From Arsenophonus sp. (GTDB taxonomy: Bacteria; Pseudomonadota; Gammaproteobacteria; Enterobacterales; Enterobacteriaceae): 64,000 bases of DNA. Position numbers and translations under genes: made by a program. The stretch covers positions 535,420 through 599,419 of the forward strand of contig CP132901.1 of assembly GCA_031446085.1 (NCBI GenBank). The letters run 5' to 3'. Below the pieces are notes generated by a model. The model worked only from the letters and a program-made list of their open reading frames with translations, ran no database searches and had not been told where the DNA came from. Shown here in pieces: positions 51,470-61,635 of the stretch (within the stretch, counting starts at the first letter, position 1; the number at the start of each line of letters is the position of its first letter).

Positions 51470-52609
51470 TTATTGTTTTAAATATAAGATTCTTAACATT
51501 CTTCGAAGAGGTTCTACAGAACCCCATAAAATTTGATCACCAACACTAAATACAGATAGATAATTTTCATTTTTTATTTTAAATTTACGTAAACGACCGA
51601 CATGTATTATTAGTTTACCTGATACTGCAGTTGGTGTTAATTTTTGAATTGTATCTTTAGAATTATTTGGGATAATTTTTACCCAATTATTATCAAGTAA
51701 TAATAATTCTTTAATTTTATTAATAGAAATATTTTTATTTAATTTTATGAAAAATGATTGACTATGACATCGAAATGTAGCAACGCGTACACAAATGCTG
51801 TTAATAGAAATAAATGGGTTGTTTTTTGTTCCTGTTCTGTTTAAAATTTTATTTAATTCAACGTGACACTTCCATTCTTCATATGTTTGATTTTGAGGCA
51901 TTTTTTTTCCAATCCAAGGTATTAAACTTCCTATCAATGGTTCTCCAAATGCTTTTTTTGTTATTTTGCTGCTGCGCATAAATTTATTAATTTTTTTTTC
52001 AATTGACAATATATTTTTTTTTATATTGATATTTAATTCTTTTTTAATTACTGAATATAATTCCTTTATTTGAATAAATAATTCAAATAAATTGTTTGAT
52101 CCTGCACCTGAAGCGGCTTGGTAGGTTGTCATAGATATATGATCTATTAAATTTTTTTTAAATAATCCATTTAATGTCATTAACATTAAACATACTGTGC
52201 AATTAGCAACGATAAAATTTTTTATACCATTTGACAATGCATGATTTATAGAAATTTTATTAATTGGATCTAAAACAATTAAACTATCTTTTCTCATACG
52301 TAAAGAAGATGCTGTATCAATCCAATATCCAGACCATCCTAATTGTCTTAATTGAGGATGAATATAATTTGTATATTTACTGCCTTGGCAAGTAACTATA
52401 ATATCTAATTTTTTTAACTTATTTATGTCAAAAGCATTTTCTATTAATTTATTTTGTTCTAGAATAGAAAAATACTTACCATGTTGAGAAGTAGAAAAAA
52501 AAATAGGAAAAAAATTTTTAAATTCTTTTTTTGAAATCATTCGTTCTAATAATACTGAACCTACCATACCTCTCCATCCAATAAAACCTATTTTCTTATT
52601 CTTTAACAT
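51470..52609 (-). CDS. asd: Aspartate-semialdehyde dehydrogenase
   Basis: Reduces aspartyl phosphate to aspartate semialdehyde for lysine/diaminopimelate, threonine and methionine. 379 residues (367 in E. coli). NADP motif GWRGMVGSVLLERM (about residues 11-24), catalytic Cys in VANCTVCLMLM (about residue 136), QAASGAGSNN and CHSQSFFIKL with the acid/base His region. Placed after glmS, not its E. coli position. Most likely serves diaminopimelate for peptidoglycan, together with glmS. Confidence 0.95.
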   Translation of the reverse strand: MLKNKKIGFIGWRGMVGSVLLERMISKKEFKNFFPIFFSTSQHGKYFSILEQNKLIENAFDINKLKKLDIIVTCQGSKYTNYIHPQLRQLGWSGYWIDTASSLRMRKDSLIVLDPINKISINHALSNGIKNFIVANCTVCLMLMTLNGLFKKNLIDHISMTTYQAASGAGSNNLFELFIQIKELYSVIKKELNINIKKNILSIEKKINKFMRSSKITKKAFGEPLIGSLIPWIGKKMPQNQTYEEWKCHVELNKILNRTGTKNNPFISINSICVRVATFRCHSQSFFIKLNKNISINKIKELLLLDNNWVKIIPNNSKDTIQKLTPTAVSGKLIIHVGRLRKFKIKNENYLSVFSVGDQILWGSVEPLRRMLRILYLKQ

Positions 52610-52655
52610 ATTTGTTTAACTCAATTATTTATTATTTTTAGATATTAAAAATTCA

Positions 52656-54494
52656 TTATTCAACCGTAACAGATTTAGCTAAATTTCTTGGTCTATCTAT
52701 ATCTGTCCCTTTTATGATCGCTATATGATATGCTAACATTTGTAATGGAATTGTATATAATATCGGAGTAACATATTTGCCACTATTAGGTAATGTAATT
52801 ATTTTTATATTATCTTCAAATTCTACTAATTTTGAACTTATATCAGTAAAAATGTACAATAATCCACCTCTAGCGCATACTTCTTCTATATTAGATTTTA
52901 GTTTTTCTAATAAATTATCATTTTGAACAATCATAATTACAGGCATTGAACTATCAATCAATGCTAGTGGTCCATGTTTTAATTCTCCTGCAGGATAAGC
53001 TTCTGCATGAATATATGAAAGTTCTTTTATTTTCAATGCTCCTTCCATAGCAATTGGATATTGAATACCTCTACCTAGAAAAATAATATTTTTTTTATCC
53101 GAAAAATTTTTTGCTAATTTTTGAATTTTATTTTCATTTAAAATAATAGAATTAATCAAATTCGGTAAGTTACTTAACTCATTAATAATTTGTTTATTTA
53201 TAATTTTATTTTTTTGATGTAAATTCGAAATATAAGTTATTAATAATAACAAAAGTGTTAATTGTGTTGTGAAGGATTTAGTTGATGCTACACTAATTTC
53301 AATTCCTGCTTGAGTGATTAGAGAGAATTCAGATTCTCTTACTAGAGAAGAGGAATGTACATTGCATATTGCTATTGAACTTATATAACCAATTTTTTTT
53401 GATATTTTTAAAGCCGCGAGTGTATCAGCTGTTTCACCAGATTGAGAAATTGCAATTAATAAACTGTTTTTTCTATGTGCAGGATTTCGATAACGAAATT
53501 CTGATGCTATATCTACATCACATGGTATTTTAGATAAAAGTTCAAACCAATATTTTGCAACAATACCAGCATGATAAGAAGTACCACAAGCAATAATTTG
53601 AATATGTTCTATTTTAGATAAAATATCGTTTATTTGATTATCAAAATTATTAAAAAATATTGTATTAGTTTTGAAGTTAATATATTTTTTAAATGTTTTT
53701 TTAATCACCAGTGGTTGTTCGAAAATTTCTTTTTTTAAAAAATGATTGTAATTTCCTTTATCTACCATACTGTATTTTACATTAGATATAATTTTTTTTC
53801 TTTTAGATAATTTATTTTTTTTATCAAAAATTCTTACTTTGTTAAAAGTAATTTCTGCAATATCACCTTCTTTTAAATAAATTAAATTATTTGTAAATGA
53901 CAAAATCGCTAATTGATCAGAAGCTAAAAAGTTTTCATTAAATCCTAATCCAATAATTAGAGGACTACTTGATCGTGCAGCAATTAATACTTCTGGATTA
54001 TTTTTATCCATAACAACTATAGAATATGATCCATATAATTTTGGAACAATACGTTGTATTATTTCCAATAATGTACCTCCATTTTTATATTCTAAATTGA
54101 TTAAATGGGCAATTACTTCAGTATCAGTATTTGATTGAAAAATATAGTTATTTTTTTTCAATTCTTTTCTTAGTTCTTTATAATTTTCAATAATTCCATT
54201 ATGAACTACAGCAATATTATCTGATATATGAGGATGTGCATTTTTTTCAGTTGGTTTTCCATGTGTTGCCCAACGAGTATGAGCTATCCCAATAGAACCA
54301 ACAATAGATTTTTTTTTTACTGCATTAGCTAGATTCTCGACTTTACCTATTTTTCTAATTCTTATCATATTTTTTTTATCATCAATAATTGCTAATCCGG
54401 CAGAATCATATCCTCTGTATTCTAAAGGACGTAATCCATTTATCAACATATCTACTATATTACGTTTAGCTACTATTCCAACAATTCCACACAT
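52656..54494 (-). CDS. glmS: Glucosamine-6-phosphate synthase GlmS
   Basis: Makes glucosamine 6-phosphate from fructose 6-phosphate and glutamine, the entry to amino-sugar synthesis. 612 residues from ATG 54494 (609 in E. coli), chosen so that the nucleophile is Cys2 after Met removal (CGIVGIV). Glutaminase motifs THGKPTEKNAHPH and EGDIAEI; two SIS domains with CGTSYHAG (about residue 304) and SQSGETADTLAA; C-terminal DIDRPRNLAKSVTVE. Follows glmU by 85 bases. Confidence 0.97.
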   Translation of the reverse strand: MCGIVGIVAKRNIVDMLINGLRPLEYRGYDSAGLAIIDDKKNMIRIRKIGKVENLANAVKKKSIVGSIGIAHTRWATHGKPTEKNAHPHISDNIAVVHNGIIENYKELRKELKKNNYIFQSNTDTEVIAHLINLEYKNGGTLLEIIQRIVPKLYGSYSIVVMDKNNPEVLIAARSSSPLIIGLGFNENFLASDQLAILSFTNNLIYLKEGDIAEITFNKVRIFDKKNKLSKRKKIISNVKYSMVDKGNYNHFLKKEIFEQPLVIKKTFKKYINFKTNTIFFNNFDNQINDILSKIEHIQIIACGTSYHAGIVAKYWFELLSKIPCDVDIASEFRYRNPAHRKNSLLIAISQSGETADTLAALKISKKIGYISSIAICNVHSSSLVRESEFSLITQAGIEISVASTKSFTTQLTLLLLLITYISNLHQKNKIINKQIINELSNLPNLINSIILNENKIQKLAKNFSDKKNIIFLGRGIQYPIAMEGALKIKELSYIHAEAYPAGELKHGPLALIDSSMPVIMIVQNDNLLEKLKSNIEEVCARGGLLYIFTDISSKLVEFEDNIKIITLPNSGKYVTPILYTIPLQMLAYHIAIIKGTDIDRPRNLAKSVTVE

Positions 54495-54579
54495 AAATTT
54501 TTCCAATAATATGAAATATTTTTTTTATTTTTTAAATAAATTTTTAAAAAATGATTTTTTTAAAATTTATTAAATGTTT

Positions 54580-55947
54580 TTATTCTTTTTTGAATTTATT
54601 TTTCCAATTACGAATATGTTTTTGTTTAATTCGACTAAGTACTAGTTCATTTTTTTTTACATTATTAGTTACTGTTGTACCAGCACCAATAGTAGCATTT
54701 TTTTCTATTTTGATTGGAGCAATTAATTGACTATCTGATCCTATAAAAACATCATCTTCTATAATTGTTTTAAATTTTTTTATTCCATTATAATTACATG
54801 TAATTGTACCTGCACCTATATTTACATTAGATCCAATTGTAGAGTCACCTAAATAACTCATATGTGATACTTGAGTATTAATTCCCAATGATGTATTTTT
54901 AATTTCAACAAAATTTCCAATTTTTGCTTTGTTATTTATTTTTGATCCGGTTCTTAAATGAGCAAATGGTCCGATATTACAAGAATGCAATATATTTGAT
55001 CCTTCTATAATAGAAAACGGATATATCACTGTATTATCTTGAATAACACAATTTTTTAAAAAACATCCTGTATGTATATGTACATTTTTACCTAAAAAAA
55101 CATTACCTTCTATAATGACGTTACTATCAATAATTACATGATTATCATATTTTAATGTACCTCTTAAATCAAATCTGTTTGGATCTTGAATTTTAACTCC
55201 TGATAATAATAAATTTTTTGCTAGTTCTTTTTGGTACATTCTTTCTAGCGATATTAATTCAAATAAATTATTTACTGCATATGTTTCAAATAAATTATTA
55301 GATATGATAGTGTCAATAAATAATCCTTCTTCATATGCTGATTGTAATATTTTTATTATAAAAGATTTATTTTTTTCTCTTTCATATTTTTTATTTATAA
55401 ATTTTTTTAAAATTTTATTTTTAATAATTAAAATACCATTATAAATATTTTTAATATGTTTTTTATTTTTTATTTTTTTTGTTGAAAAATTAATTATATT
55501 ATTATTATTTAGATCATTAGTTGTATTATAATTTTTAGAATAAAATTTGTTTTTACTTATCAGACCAATGCCATTTTTTAGTTTTATTTTCATTAATTTT
55601 TTTAAAGTTTTTAACTTTAATAATGGAATATTTGCATGTAATATCAAAATTTTTTCATTATCTTCTAATTTATAAATTATTTCTTTAATTATATTTTGAT
55701 TTTCTATTTTTTTTGATTGAAAAATGTAATGAATTGAGTGGTTAATGAAATTTAATCGTGTATTTTTTATGTTGTAATTGTATACATAAAAAATTTTTTT
55801 TGCTTTTAATAATAAAGCAGTTTCAATAATATATTGAAATATTGGTTTACCAGCAAGTAAGTATAAATTACTTTGTTTGTTAAAATGAATTGGTATTTCT
55901 TCATTTGTAGCTAATATAATTATATTAGTTTTATTTACAGATATCAA
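54580..55947 (-). CDS. glmU: GlmU with intact acetyltransferase but ruined uridylyltransferase domain
   Basis: GlmU normally acetylates glucosamine 1-phosphate and then couples GlcNAc-1-P to UTP. 455 residues (456 in E. coli), collinear. The C-terminal left-handed beta helix (about 250-440) is well kept: RFDLRGTL, NIGPFAHLRTGS, GNFVEIK, the catalytic His in SHMSYLGD, NIGAGTITCNYNG and FIGSDSQLIAPI. The N-terminal Rossmann domain aligns without gaps but its active site is gone: LAAGKGTRM reads LATNEEIPI (residues 12-20), Arg18 is Pro, Lys25 is Ser, LGTGHA is lost, and GDVP with catalytic Asp105 reads ANIP. UDP-GlcNAc formation by this protein is therefore unlikely. Confidence 0.93.
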   Translation of the reverse strand: MISVNKTNIIILATNEEIPIHFNKQSNLYLLAGKPIFQYIIETALLLKAKKIFYVYNYNIKNTRLNFINHSIHYIFQSKKIENQNIIKEIIYKLEDNEKILILHANIPLLKLKTLKKLMKIKLKNGIGLISKNKFYSKNYNTTNDLNNNNIINFSTKKIKNKKHIKNIYNGILIIKNKILKKFINKKYEREKNKSFIIKILQSAYEEGLFIDTIISNNLFETYAVNNLFELISLERMYQKELAKNLLLSGVKIQDPNRFDLRGTLKYDNHVIIDSNVIIEGNVFLGKNVHIHTGCFLKNCVIQDNTVIYPFSIIEGSNILHSCNIGPFAHLRTGSKINNKAKIGNFVEIKNTSLGINTQVSHMSYLGDSTIGSNVNIGAGTITCNYNGIKKFKTIIEDDVFIGSDSQLIAPIKIEKNATIGAGTTVTNNVKKNELVLSRIKQKHIRNWKNKFKKE

Positions 55948-56074
55948 AAATATACTCCTAAAATATATAAAAATTTGAATAATTTTTTAAAAAATTATAT
56001 TGGATATAATTTTTTTATATTCTTCTAAATATTTAGAATGATAAATATCAAATTAAATACTAGTTTTAAATAAA

Positions 56075-57970
56075 TCATTTGCAATTAGAAAATTTTACTA
56101 AATTATTTTTTTTTAACCATATTAACAATACAGATATTGCAGCAGGAGTTATACCAGATATACGCGATGCTTGTCCTAAGGAATAAGGTTTATAAGTATT
56201 TAATTTTGTTATTACTTCTTTAGAAAGACTAGAAATATTTTGATAATTTATATCATTTGGTAAAACAATTTTTTCAATGTTCATTTTTTTTTGAATTTCT
56301 TTTTTTTGTTGAATAATATATCCTTTGTATTTAATTTGGTTTTCTATTTGGTTTTCAATTTGTGTATTTTCAATTTTAAAAGGAAAATCTTCTATTGTTT
56401 TTAATAATGAAAAGTTAATATTTGGTCTTTTTAATAATTCTTCTCCATTTATTTTTTTTTGTATAGATATATTAATTTTTTTCTTTAAGTTTTTTATAAA
56501 TTTACATTCAGGATGAAACCATAAATTACGTAAGTTTTGTTTTTCTTTTTCAATAAATTCAATTTTTTTACAAAAGAATTTCCATCTTTCATGATTTATT
56601 AGACCAATTTTATATCCTTTTTCTGTTAATCGAATATCAGCATTATCTTCACGAAGTAGAAGTCTGTATTCTGCACGAGAAGTAAACATACGATAAGGTT
56701 CTTTTGTTCCTAAAGTACATAAATCATCAATTAAGACTCCTATATATGCTTCATCTCTTCTAAGAATCCATGCATTTTTTTCTAAATTTTTTTGAGTAGC
56801 ATTAATTCCTGCCAATAAACCTTGTGCAGCTGCTTCTTCGTATCCAGTAGTTCCATTAATTTGACCAGCTAAAAATAAACCAGATATATATTTACTTTCC
56901 AAAGTAGGTTTAAGATCTTTAGGATCAAAAAAATCATATTCTATTGCATATCCAGGACGTATGATGTGTGCATTTTCTAATCCTTTTATAGAATGTATTA
57001 ATTTAATTTGTATATCAAAAGGTAAACTAGTAGATATTCCATTAGGATAAATTTCATTTGTATTTAATCCTTCTGGTTCTAAAAATATTTGATGTTTTAG
57101 ACGATTTGAAAAGTTAATTATTTTGTCTTCAATAGATGGACAGTAACGTGGTCCGATACCATGAATTTTTCCTGTATATAATGGGCTATTTACTAAATTT
57201 TTTTTTATTATTTGATGTGTTTTTTTATTTGTATATGTAATAAAACAAGGTAGTTGTTTTAAATGTTTAATATTTTCATGTAGAAAAGAAAAGTAAGGTA
57301 TAGGTTTGTCACCAAATTGAGTTTCTAATTTCGAAAAATCAATAGTTTTAGAGTCTAATCTAGGTGGTGTTCCCGTTTTCAATCTTCCTGTTTTAAATGA
57401 TAATTCCTTTAGTTTTAATGATAAAGTAGAAGCTGAAAAATCGGAAGCTCTTCCTCCTTTAAATTGTTTTAACCCAATATGAATTTTCCCATCCAAAAAC
57501 GTACCTACTGTTAGTATAACGGATTTTGAAAAAAAATTAAATCCTAATTTTGTTTTTACTCCAAATATCTGATTATTTTTAATAATTAGATCTTCTACTT
57601 CTTCTTGAAAAATTACTAAATTTTTTTGTTTTTCCAATTTTTTTTTTATGTGTATTTTGTATATGATCCTATCAATTTGTGCTCTAGTTGCTTGAACCGC
57701 AGGTCCTTTACTTGAGTTTAGTTTTCTAAATTGAATTCCTGATTTATCAGAAGCAATTGCAATAAATCCTCCTAAAGCATCAATTTCTTTTATTAAATGA
57801 CTTTTCCCAATTCCTCCCATTGCTGGATTACATGACATATTTCCAATAGTGTCTATATTATTAGTTAGTAATAATGTTTTTTGTCCCATTCTAGCAGTTG
57901 CTAATGCAGCTTCCGTTCCTGCATGTCCTCCTCCTACAACAATAATTTCATGATTTTTTATATTAAGCAC
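56075..57970 (-). CDS. mnmG: tRNA uridine-34 modification enzyme MnmG (GidA)
   Basis: FAD-dependent partner of MnmE in cmnm5U34 synthesis. 631 residues (629 in E. coli). FAD motif [19 protein letters not shown] (about residues 11-29), [26 protein letters not shown] block, the conserved Cys in YCPSIEDKI (about residue 277), [17 protein letters not shown] and [19 protein letters not shown]-terminal [13 protein letters not shown]. In enterics rsmG and the atp operon separate mnmG from glmU; both are missing. The 240 bases upstream of mnmG, the oriC position in E. coli, contain no gene. Confidence 0.98.
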   Translation of the reverse strand: MLNIKNHEIIVVGGGHAGTEAALATARMGQKTLLLTNNIDTIGNMSCNPAMGGIGKSHLIKEIDALGGFIAIASDKSGIQFRKLNSSKGPAVQATRAQIDRIIYKIHIKKKLEKQKNLVIFQEEVEDLIIKNNQIFGVKTKLGFNFFSKSVILTVGTFLDGKIHIGLKQFKGGRASDFSASTLSLKLKELSFKTGRLKTGTPPRLDSKTIDFSKLETQFGDKPIPYFSFLHENIKHLKQLPCFITYTNKKTHQIIKKNLVNSPLYTGKIHGIGPRYCPSIEDKIINFSNRLKHQIFLEPEGLNTNEIYPNGISTSLPFDIQIKLIHSIKGLENAHIIRPGYAIEYDFFDPKDLKPTLESKYISGLFLAGQINGTTGYEEAAAQGLLAGINATQKNLEKNAWILRRDEAYIGVLIDDLCTLGTKEPYRMFTSRAEYRLLLREDNADIRLTEKGYKIGLINHERWKFFCKKIEFIEKEKQNLRNLWFHPECKFIKNLKKKINISIQKKINGEELLKRPNINFSLLKTIEDFPFKIENTQIENQIENQIKYKGYIIQQKKEIQKKMNIEKIVLPNDINYQNISSLSKEVITKLNTYKPYSLGQASRISGITPAAISVLLIWLKKNNLVKFSNCK

Positions 57971-58210
57971 AAAAAATTTTCTCCATTCTATTTATTACTT
58001 TGGTAAAACTGATATTTTTTAAAAATTAAATATACATTTATTTTTAATTAAAATTCAAGTGTTATTGATTAAAATGTTAATTTTATAAATAATTATATAA
58101 AAAATTTTTTAGTAATTTTTATCTTTTATATTCATTAATATTAATGATAATTTTTAACATAATATTTTTTAATATTGAAAATATTGATTATTTTTTTCTA
58201 CAAAAAACTA

Positions 58211-58669
58211 CTATTTTTGATAACCTAAGTCATTTTCTGTTGGATTAATAGCAGCTAAATTTGCCAATTTGTTGCATTCTTCGTTTTCAAGATATCCTGA
58301 ATGACCTTTTATCCATTTCCAAGTAATTTGGTGTTTTGTTATTAATTTTTTTAATTTTTTCCATAAATCTATATTTAATACAGATTTTTTTTTATTTCTT
58401 TTCCATTTTTTATTTTCCCAATTATAGATCCATTTTGTTATTCCTAAATAAAGATATTGACTGTCTGTAGTGAGAGTAATTGCGCTTTTTTCTTTTAACA
58501 TTTTTATTGCAGTAATTGCTGCTATTAATTCCATTCTGTTATTTGTAGTATAGAAATATCCTCTACTATATATTTTTTTATATTTATGATATTTTAAAAT
58601 TATTCCACATCCACCTGGTCCTGGATTTCCTAAACAAGAACCATCAGTAAAAATTTCAATTTTTTTCAT
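58211..58669 (-). CDS. rnhA: Ribonuclease HI, catalytic Asp134 replaced by Asn
   Basis: Cleaves RNA in RNA-DNA hybrids. 152 residues (155 in E. coli). Asp9 in FTDGSCLGNPGPGG, Glu in NNRMELIAA (about 47) and Asp in TTDSQYLY (about 69) are present, as is the His in KGHSGY. The fourth carboxylate, Asp134 of E. coli in CDELA, is Asn133 here (CNKLA). That substitution retains activity in the E. coli enzyme, so function is plausible. Divergent from dnaQ by 67 bases, as in enterics. Confidence 0.95.
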   Translation of the reverse strand: MKKIEIFTDGSCLGNPGPGGCGIILKYHKYKKIYSRGYFYTTNNRMELIAAITAIKMLKEKSAITLTTDSQYLYLGITKWIYNWENKKWKRNKKKSVLNIDLWKKLKKLITKHQITWKWIKGHSGYLENEECNKLANLAAINPTENDLGYQK

Positions 58670-58736
58670 TTTTTTGATATACTCTAAATAATTTAAATGA
58701 TTAAATTTTTATACATTTTAAGGAGTTTTTATTATA

Positions 58737-59489
58737 GTGATTAAAAGACAAATTGCACTTGATACAGAAACAACTGGAATGAATAAAGTTGGTTTGCATT
58801 ACGAAGGACACAATATTATTGAAATTGGTGCAGTAGAAGTTATAAATAGATGTATAACAGGTAAAACATTTCATGAATATATTAGACCTAATCGTTTAAT
58901 AGATAAAGAAGCTTTTCGTGTTCATGGTATAGATGATGTCTTTTTAAAAGACAAACCAAAATTTTCTGAAATTGCTGATAAATTTTTAGAATTTATTAAA
59001 AATTCTGAATTAATTATTCATAATGCTCCTTTTGATATTGGTTTTATTAATTATGAGTTTTCCAGAATGAGTAAAAAATTACTATTAATTCAAGATCAAT
59101 GTCAAGTATTAGATACATTAGTAATGGCAAGAAAATTATTTCCAGGTAAAAAAAATAATTTAAATGCTTTATGTGAAAGATATAATATAGATAATTCGAA
59201 TAGAATGCTACATGGTGCATTACTAGATGCAGAAATATTAGCCAAAATTTATTTGGAGATGACTAAAGGACAAAAAATAATAGATTTTTCTAAAAAAATA
59301 GAAAATATTAAAAATAATAATAAAAATACAAATGATAATTTACAAATCGATCAAAATAATTTAAAACTTAAAAAAGTTTATGCAAATTCTGAAGAAATAA
59401 ATAGTCATATTAATTTTTTAAAATTAATAGAAAAAAAAAATAAAAAAAAAAGTATTTGGAATACTATTTTAAGTAAAAATAAAATATAA
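58737..59489 (+). CDS. dnaQ: DNA polymerase III epsilon (proofreading) subunit DnaQ
   Basis: 3'-5' exonuclease of the replicative polymerase. 250 residues (243 in E. coli). Start GTG 58737 with AAGGAG upstream. Exo I ALDTETTGMN (Asp8, Glu10), Exo II IIHNAPFDIGF, Exo III epsilon HGALLDAEILAKIYL. The C-terminal third (about 185-250), which binds the polymerase alpha subunit, is lysine- and asparagine-rich and diverged. Retained proofreading is consistent with replication fidelity still being selected. Confidence 0.96.
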   Translation: MIKRQIALDTETTGMNKVGLHYEGHNIIEIGAVEVINRCITGKTFHEYIRPNRLIDKEAFRVHGIDDVFLKDKPKFSEIADKFLEFIKNSELIIHNAPFDIGFINYEFSRMSKKLLLIQDQCQVLDTLVMARKLFPGKKNNLNALCERYNIDNSNRMLHGALLDAEILAKIYLEMTKGQKIIDFSKKIENIKNNNKNTNDNLQIDQNNLKLKKVYANSEEINSHINFLKLIEKKNKKKSIWNTILSKNKI

Positions 59490-59542
59490 GGTACTTTTTA
59501 AGTATTAACATTTAGTGTTTATATAAAAATGGATATAAAACG

Positions 59543-61570
59543 ATGATTGATCGAAAAATTCTTGCTAATGCTATTCGCTTTTTAAGCATAGATTCGGTAT
59601 ATTATAGCCAATCAGGAGGACATGTAGGGACAGCAATGGGTATGGCAGATATTGCTGAAGTCTTATGGCGTGATTATATGAAATTTAATCCGTCCAATCC
59701 AAATTGGATAAACAGAGATCGTTTTATATTGTCAAATGGACACTCTGCGATACTATTATATAGTATATTACATCTAACAGGATATGCAATTTCTATTCAA
59801 GACTTAAAAAATTATCGTAAATTATTTTCTAAAACTCCTGGTCATCCTGAATATGGACATACTATTGGGGTAGAAGCAACTACTGGACCGTTGGGTCAAG
59901 GTATTGCTAATGGAGTAGGATTAGCAATTGCAGAAAAAACTTTAGGTGCACAATTTAATCAAAAAAAATTTAATATTATTGATCATCATACCTACGTTTT
60001 CGTTGGAGATGGTTGTATGATGGAAGGTATTTCGCATGAAGTTTGTTCTTTAGCTGGAAAGTTAAAATTAGGAAAATTAATTGTTATATATGATAGTAAT
60101 GGTATATCTATTGATGGATATGTAAAAGATTATTTTTGTGAAGATACTGCTAAACGTTTTAATGCTTATGGATGGAATGTAATTAATAATATTAATGGAC
60201 ATGATTATAAATCAATTAAACTTGCTTTTCGAAAAGCTATTAGAATTACTGAAAAACCTACTTTAATTATTTTTAAAACTATTATTGGTTATGGTTCAGT
60301 TAAATATGCGGGTTCTAAAGAAGCTCATGGATCACCTTTTAATAAAAAGGATATTGATGATATTCGAAAGAAATTAAATTGGAAATATTTACCTTTTGAA
60401 ATACCATTAGACATTTATAAATGTTGGAATCAATCAAAAATAGGTATTAAAAAAGAGGAAAAATGGAATGAAATTTTTTTAAAATATCAAAAAGAATATC
60501 CTGATCTTTCTAAAGAATTATTAAGAAGAATAAAGGGTTTTTTACCAGATAATTGGAACCAAAAAACTTATCATTTTTTGAATAAATTAAAAAATGATCC
60601 AATGGATATTTCTACAAGAAAATCTTCTCAAATAATATTAGAATATTTTTGTGAAATGCTTCCTGAACTTTTAGGTGGATCTGCAGATTTATCTAATAGT
60701 AATCTTACGATATGGTCTGGATCAAATATTATTAATAGTAATCCAAATGGTAATTATATATATTATGGAGTTCGTGAATTTGGAATGTCTGCAATAATGA
60801 ATGGTATTGCATTACATGGTGGATTTAGACCATATGGAGGTACATTTTTAATTTTTTTTGAATATGCTTGTAATGCTGTTCGTATGGCAGCTTTGATGAA
60901 AATTAATACTATTTTTGTTTACACTCATGATTCTATTGGATTAGGTGAAGATGGGCCAACACATCAACCTATTGAACAATTAGTACATTTACGTAATATT
61001 CCAAATATTAGTGTTTGGAGACCTTGTGATCAAATTGAATCTTTTTTTGCATGGAAAAATGCCATTGAAAGAAAAAAAGGTCCAACAGTATTGGTATTTT
61101 CTAGACAAAATCTAAAATATATATTTAGAAATCAATCACAACTCAATAATGTTAGTAGAGGTGGATATATTATCAGAGATAATAGTATTACACATCAACC
61201 ATCATTAATTTTAATTGCAACTGGTTCTGAAGTTAATTTAGCAATAGAAGCATATGAAAAATTAATTTTAGAAGGTTATTATATAAGAGTGATTTCTATT
61301 CCATCTGTAGATATATTTGAATCACAAGATATATCTTATCGTGAGTCAGTTCTACCTTCTCATATTCTAAATAGAATTGTAATAGAAGCTTCTACATCTA
61401 ATTTTTGGTATAAATATGTTTCTAAAGATAATGGTTTTATAATTGGAGTTGATCAATTTGGATATTCTGGATCTTCAAATGATTTATTTAATTTATTTAA
61501 AATAAATGTCAATAATATTATAAAAAAATCTAAATTTTTACTAAGTAAAAAAATAATATATAAAAATTAA
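59543..61570 (+). CDS. tktA: Transketolase
   Basis: Thiamine-diphosphate enzyme moving two-carbon units in the pentose phosphate pathway; supplies erythrose 4-phosphate to aroB-type and B6 pathways. 675 residues (663 in E. coli). GMADIAEVLWRDYMKFNP, SNGHSAILLYS, GPLGQGIANGVG, ThDP-binding GDGCMMEGISHEVCSLAG (about residues 154-171), and HDSIGLGEDGPTHQPIEQL (about 473-491). The usual SGHPGAPMG near residue 25 reads GGHVGTAMG, keeping the His but not the Pro. tktA versus tktB cannot be told by sequence, but epd-pgk downstream favours tktA. Confidence 0.96.
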   Translation: MIDRKILANAIRFLSIDSVYYSQSGGHVGTAMGMADIAEVLWRDYMKFNPSNPNWINRDRFILSNGHSAILLYSILHLTGYAISIQDLKNYRKLFSKTPGHPEYGHTIGVEATTGPLGQGIANGVGLAIAEKTLGAQFNQKKFNIIDHHTYVFVGDGCMMEGISHEVCSLAGKLKLGKLIVIYDSNGISIDGYVKDYFCEDTAKRFNAYGWNVINNINGHDYKSIKLAFRKAIRITEKPTLIIFKTIIGYGSVKYAGSKEAHGSPFNKKDIDDIRKKLNWKYLPFEIPLDIYKCWNQSKIGIKKEEKWNEIFLKYQKEYPDLSKELLRRIKGFLPDNWNQKTYHFLNKLKNDPMDISTRKSSQIILEYFCEMLPELLGGSADLSNSNLTIWSGSNIINSNPNGNYIYYGVREFGMSAIMNGIALHGGFRPYGGTFLIFFEYACNAVRMAALMKINTIFVYTHDSIGLGEDGPTHQPIEQLVHLRNIPNISVWRPCDQIESFFAWKNAIERKKGPTVLVFSRQNLKYIFRNQSQLNNVSRGGYIIRDNSITHQPSLILIATGSEVNLAIEAYEKLILEGYYIRVISIPSVDIFESQDISYRESVLPSHILNRIVIEASTSNFWYKYVSKDNGFIIGVDQFGYSGSSNDLFNLFKINVNNIIKKSKFLLSKKIIYKN

Positions 61571-61635
61571 TTATTAAGGAAATAATTAAGAAAATTTAAT
61601 TTTTAATATACTATTAAAAAAAGGATATTTAATGA

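Noticed and set aside
57971..58210. oriC at its E. coli position upstream of mnmG
   Set aside because: No DnaA boxes or GATC cluster visible by eye and mioC is absent; kept only as a place to check by GC skew.
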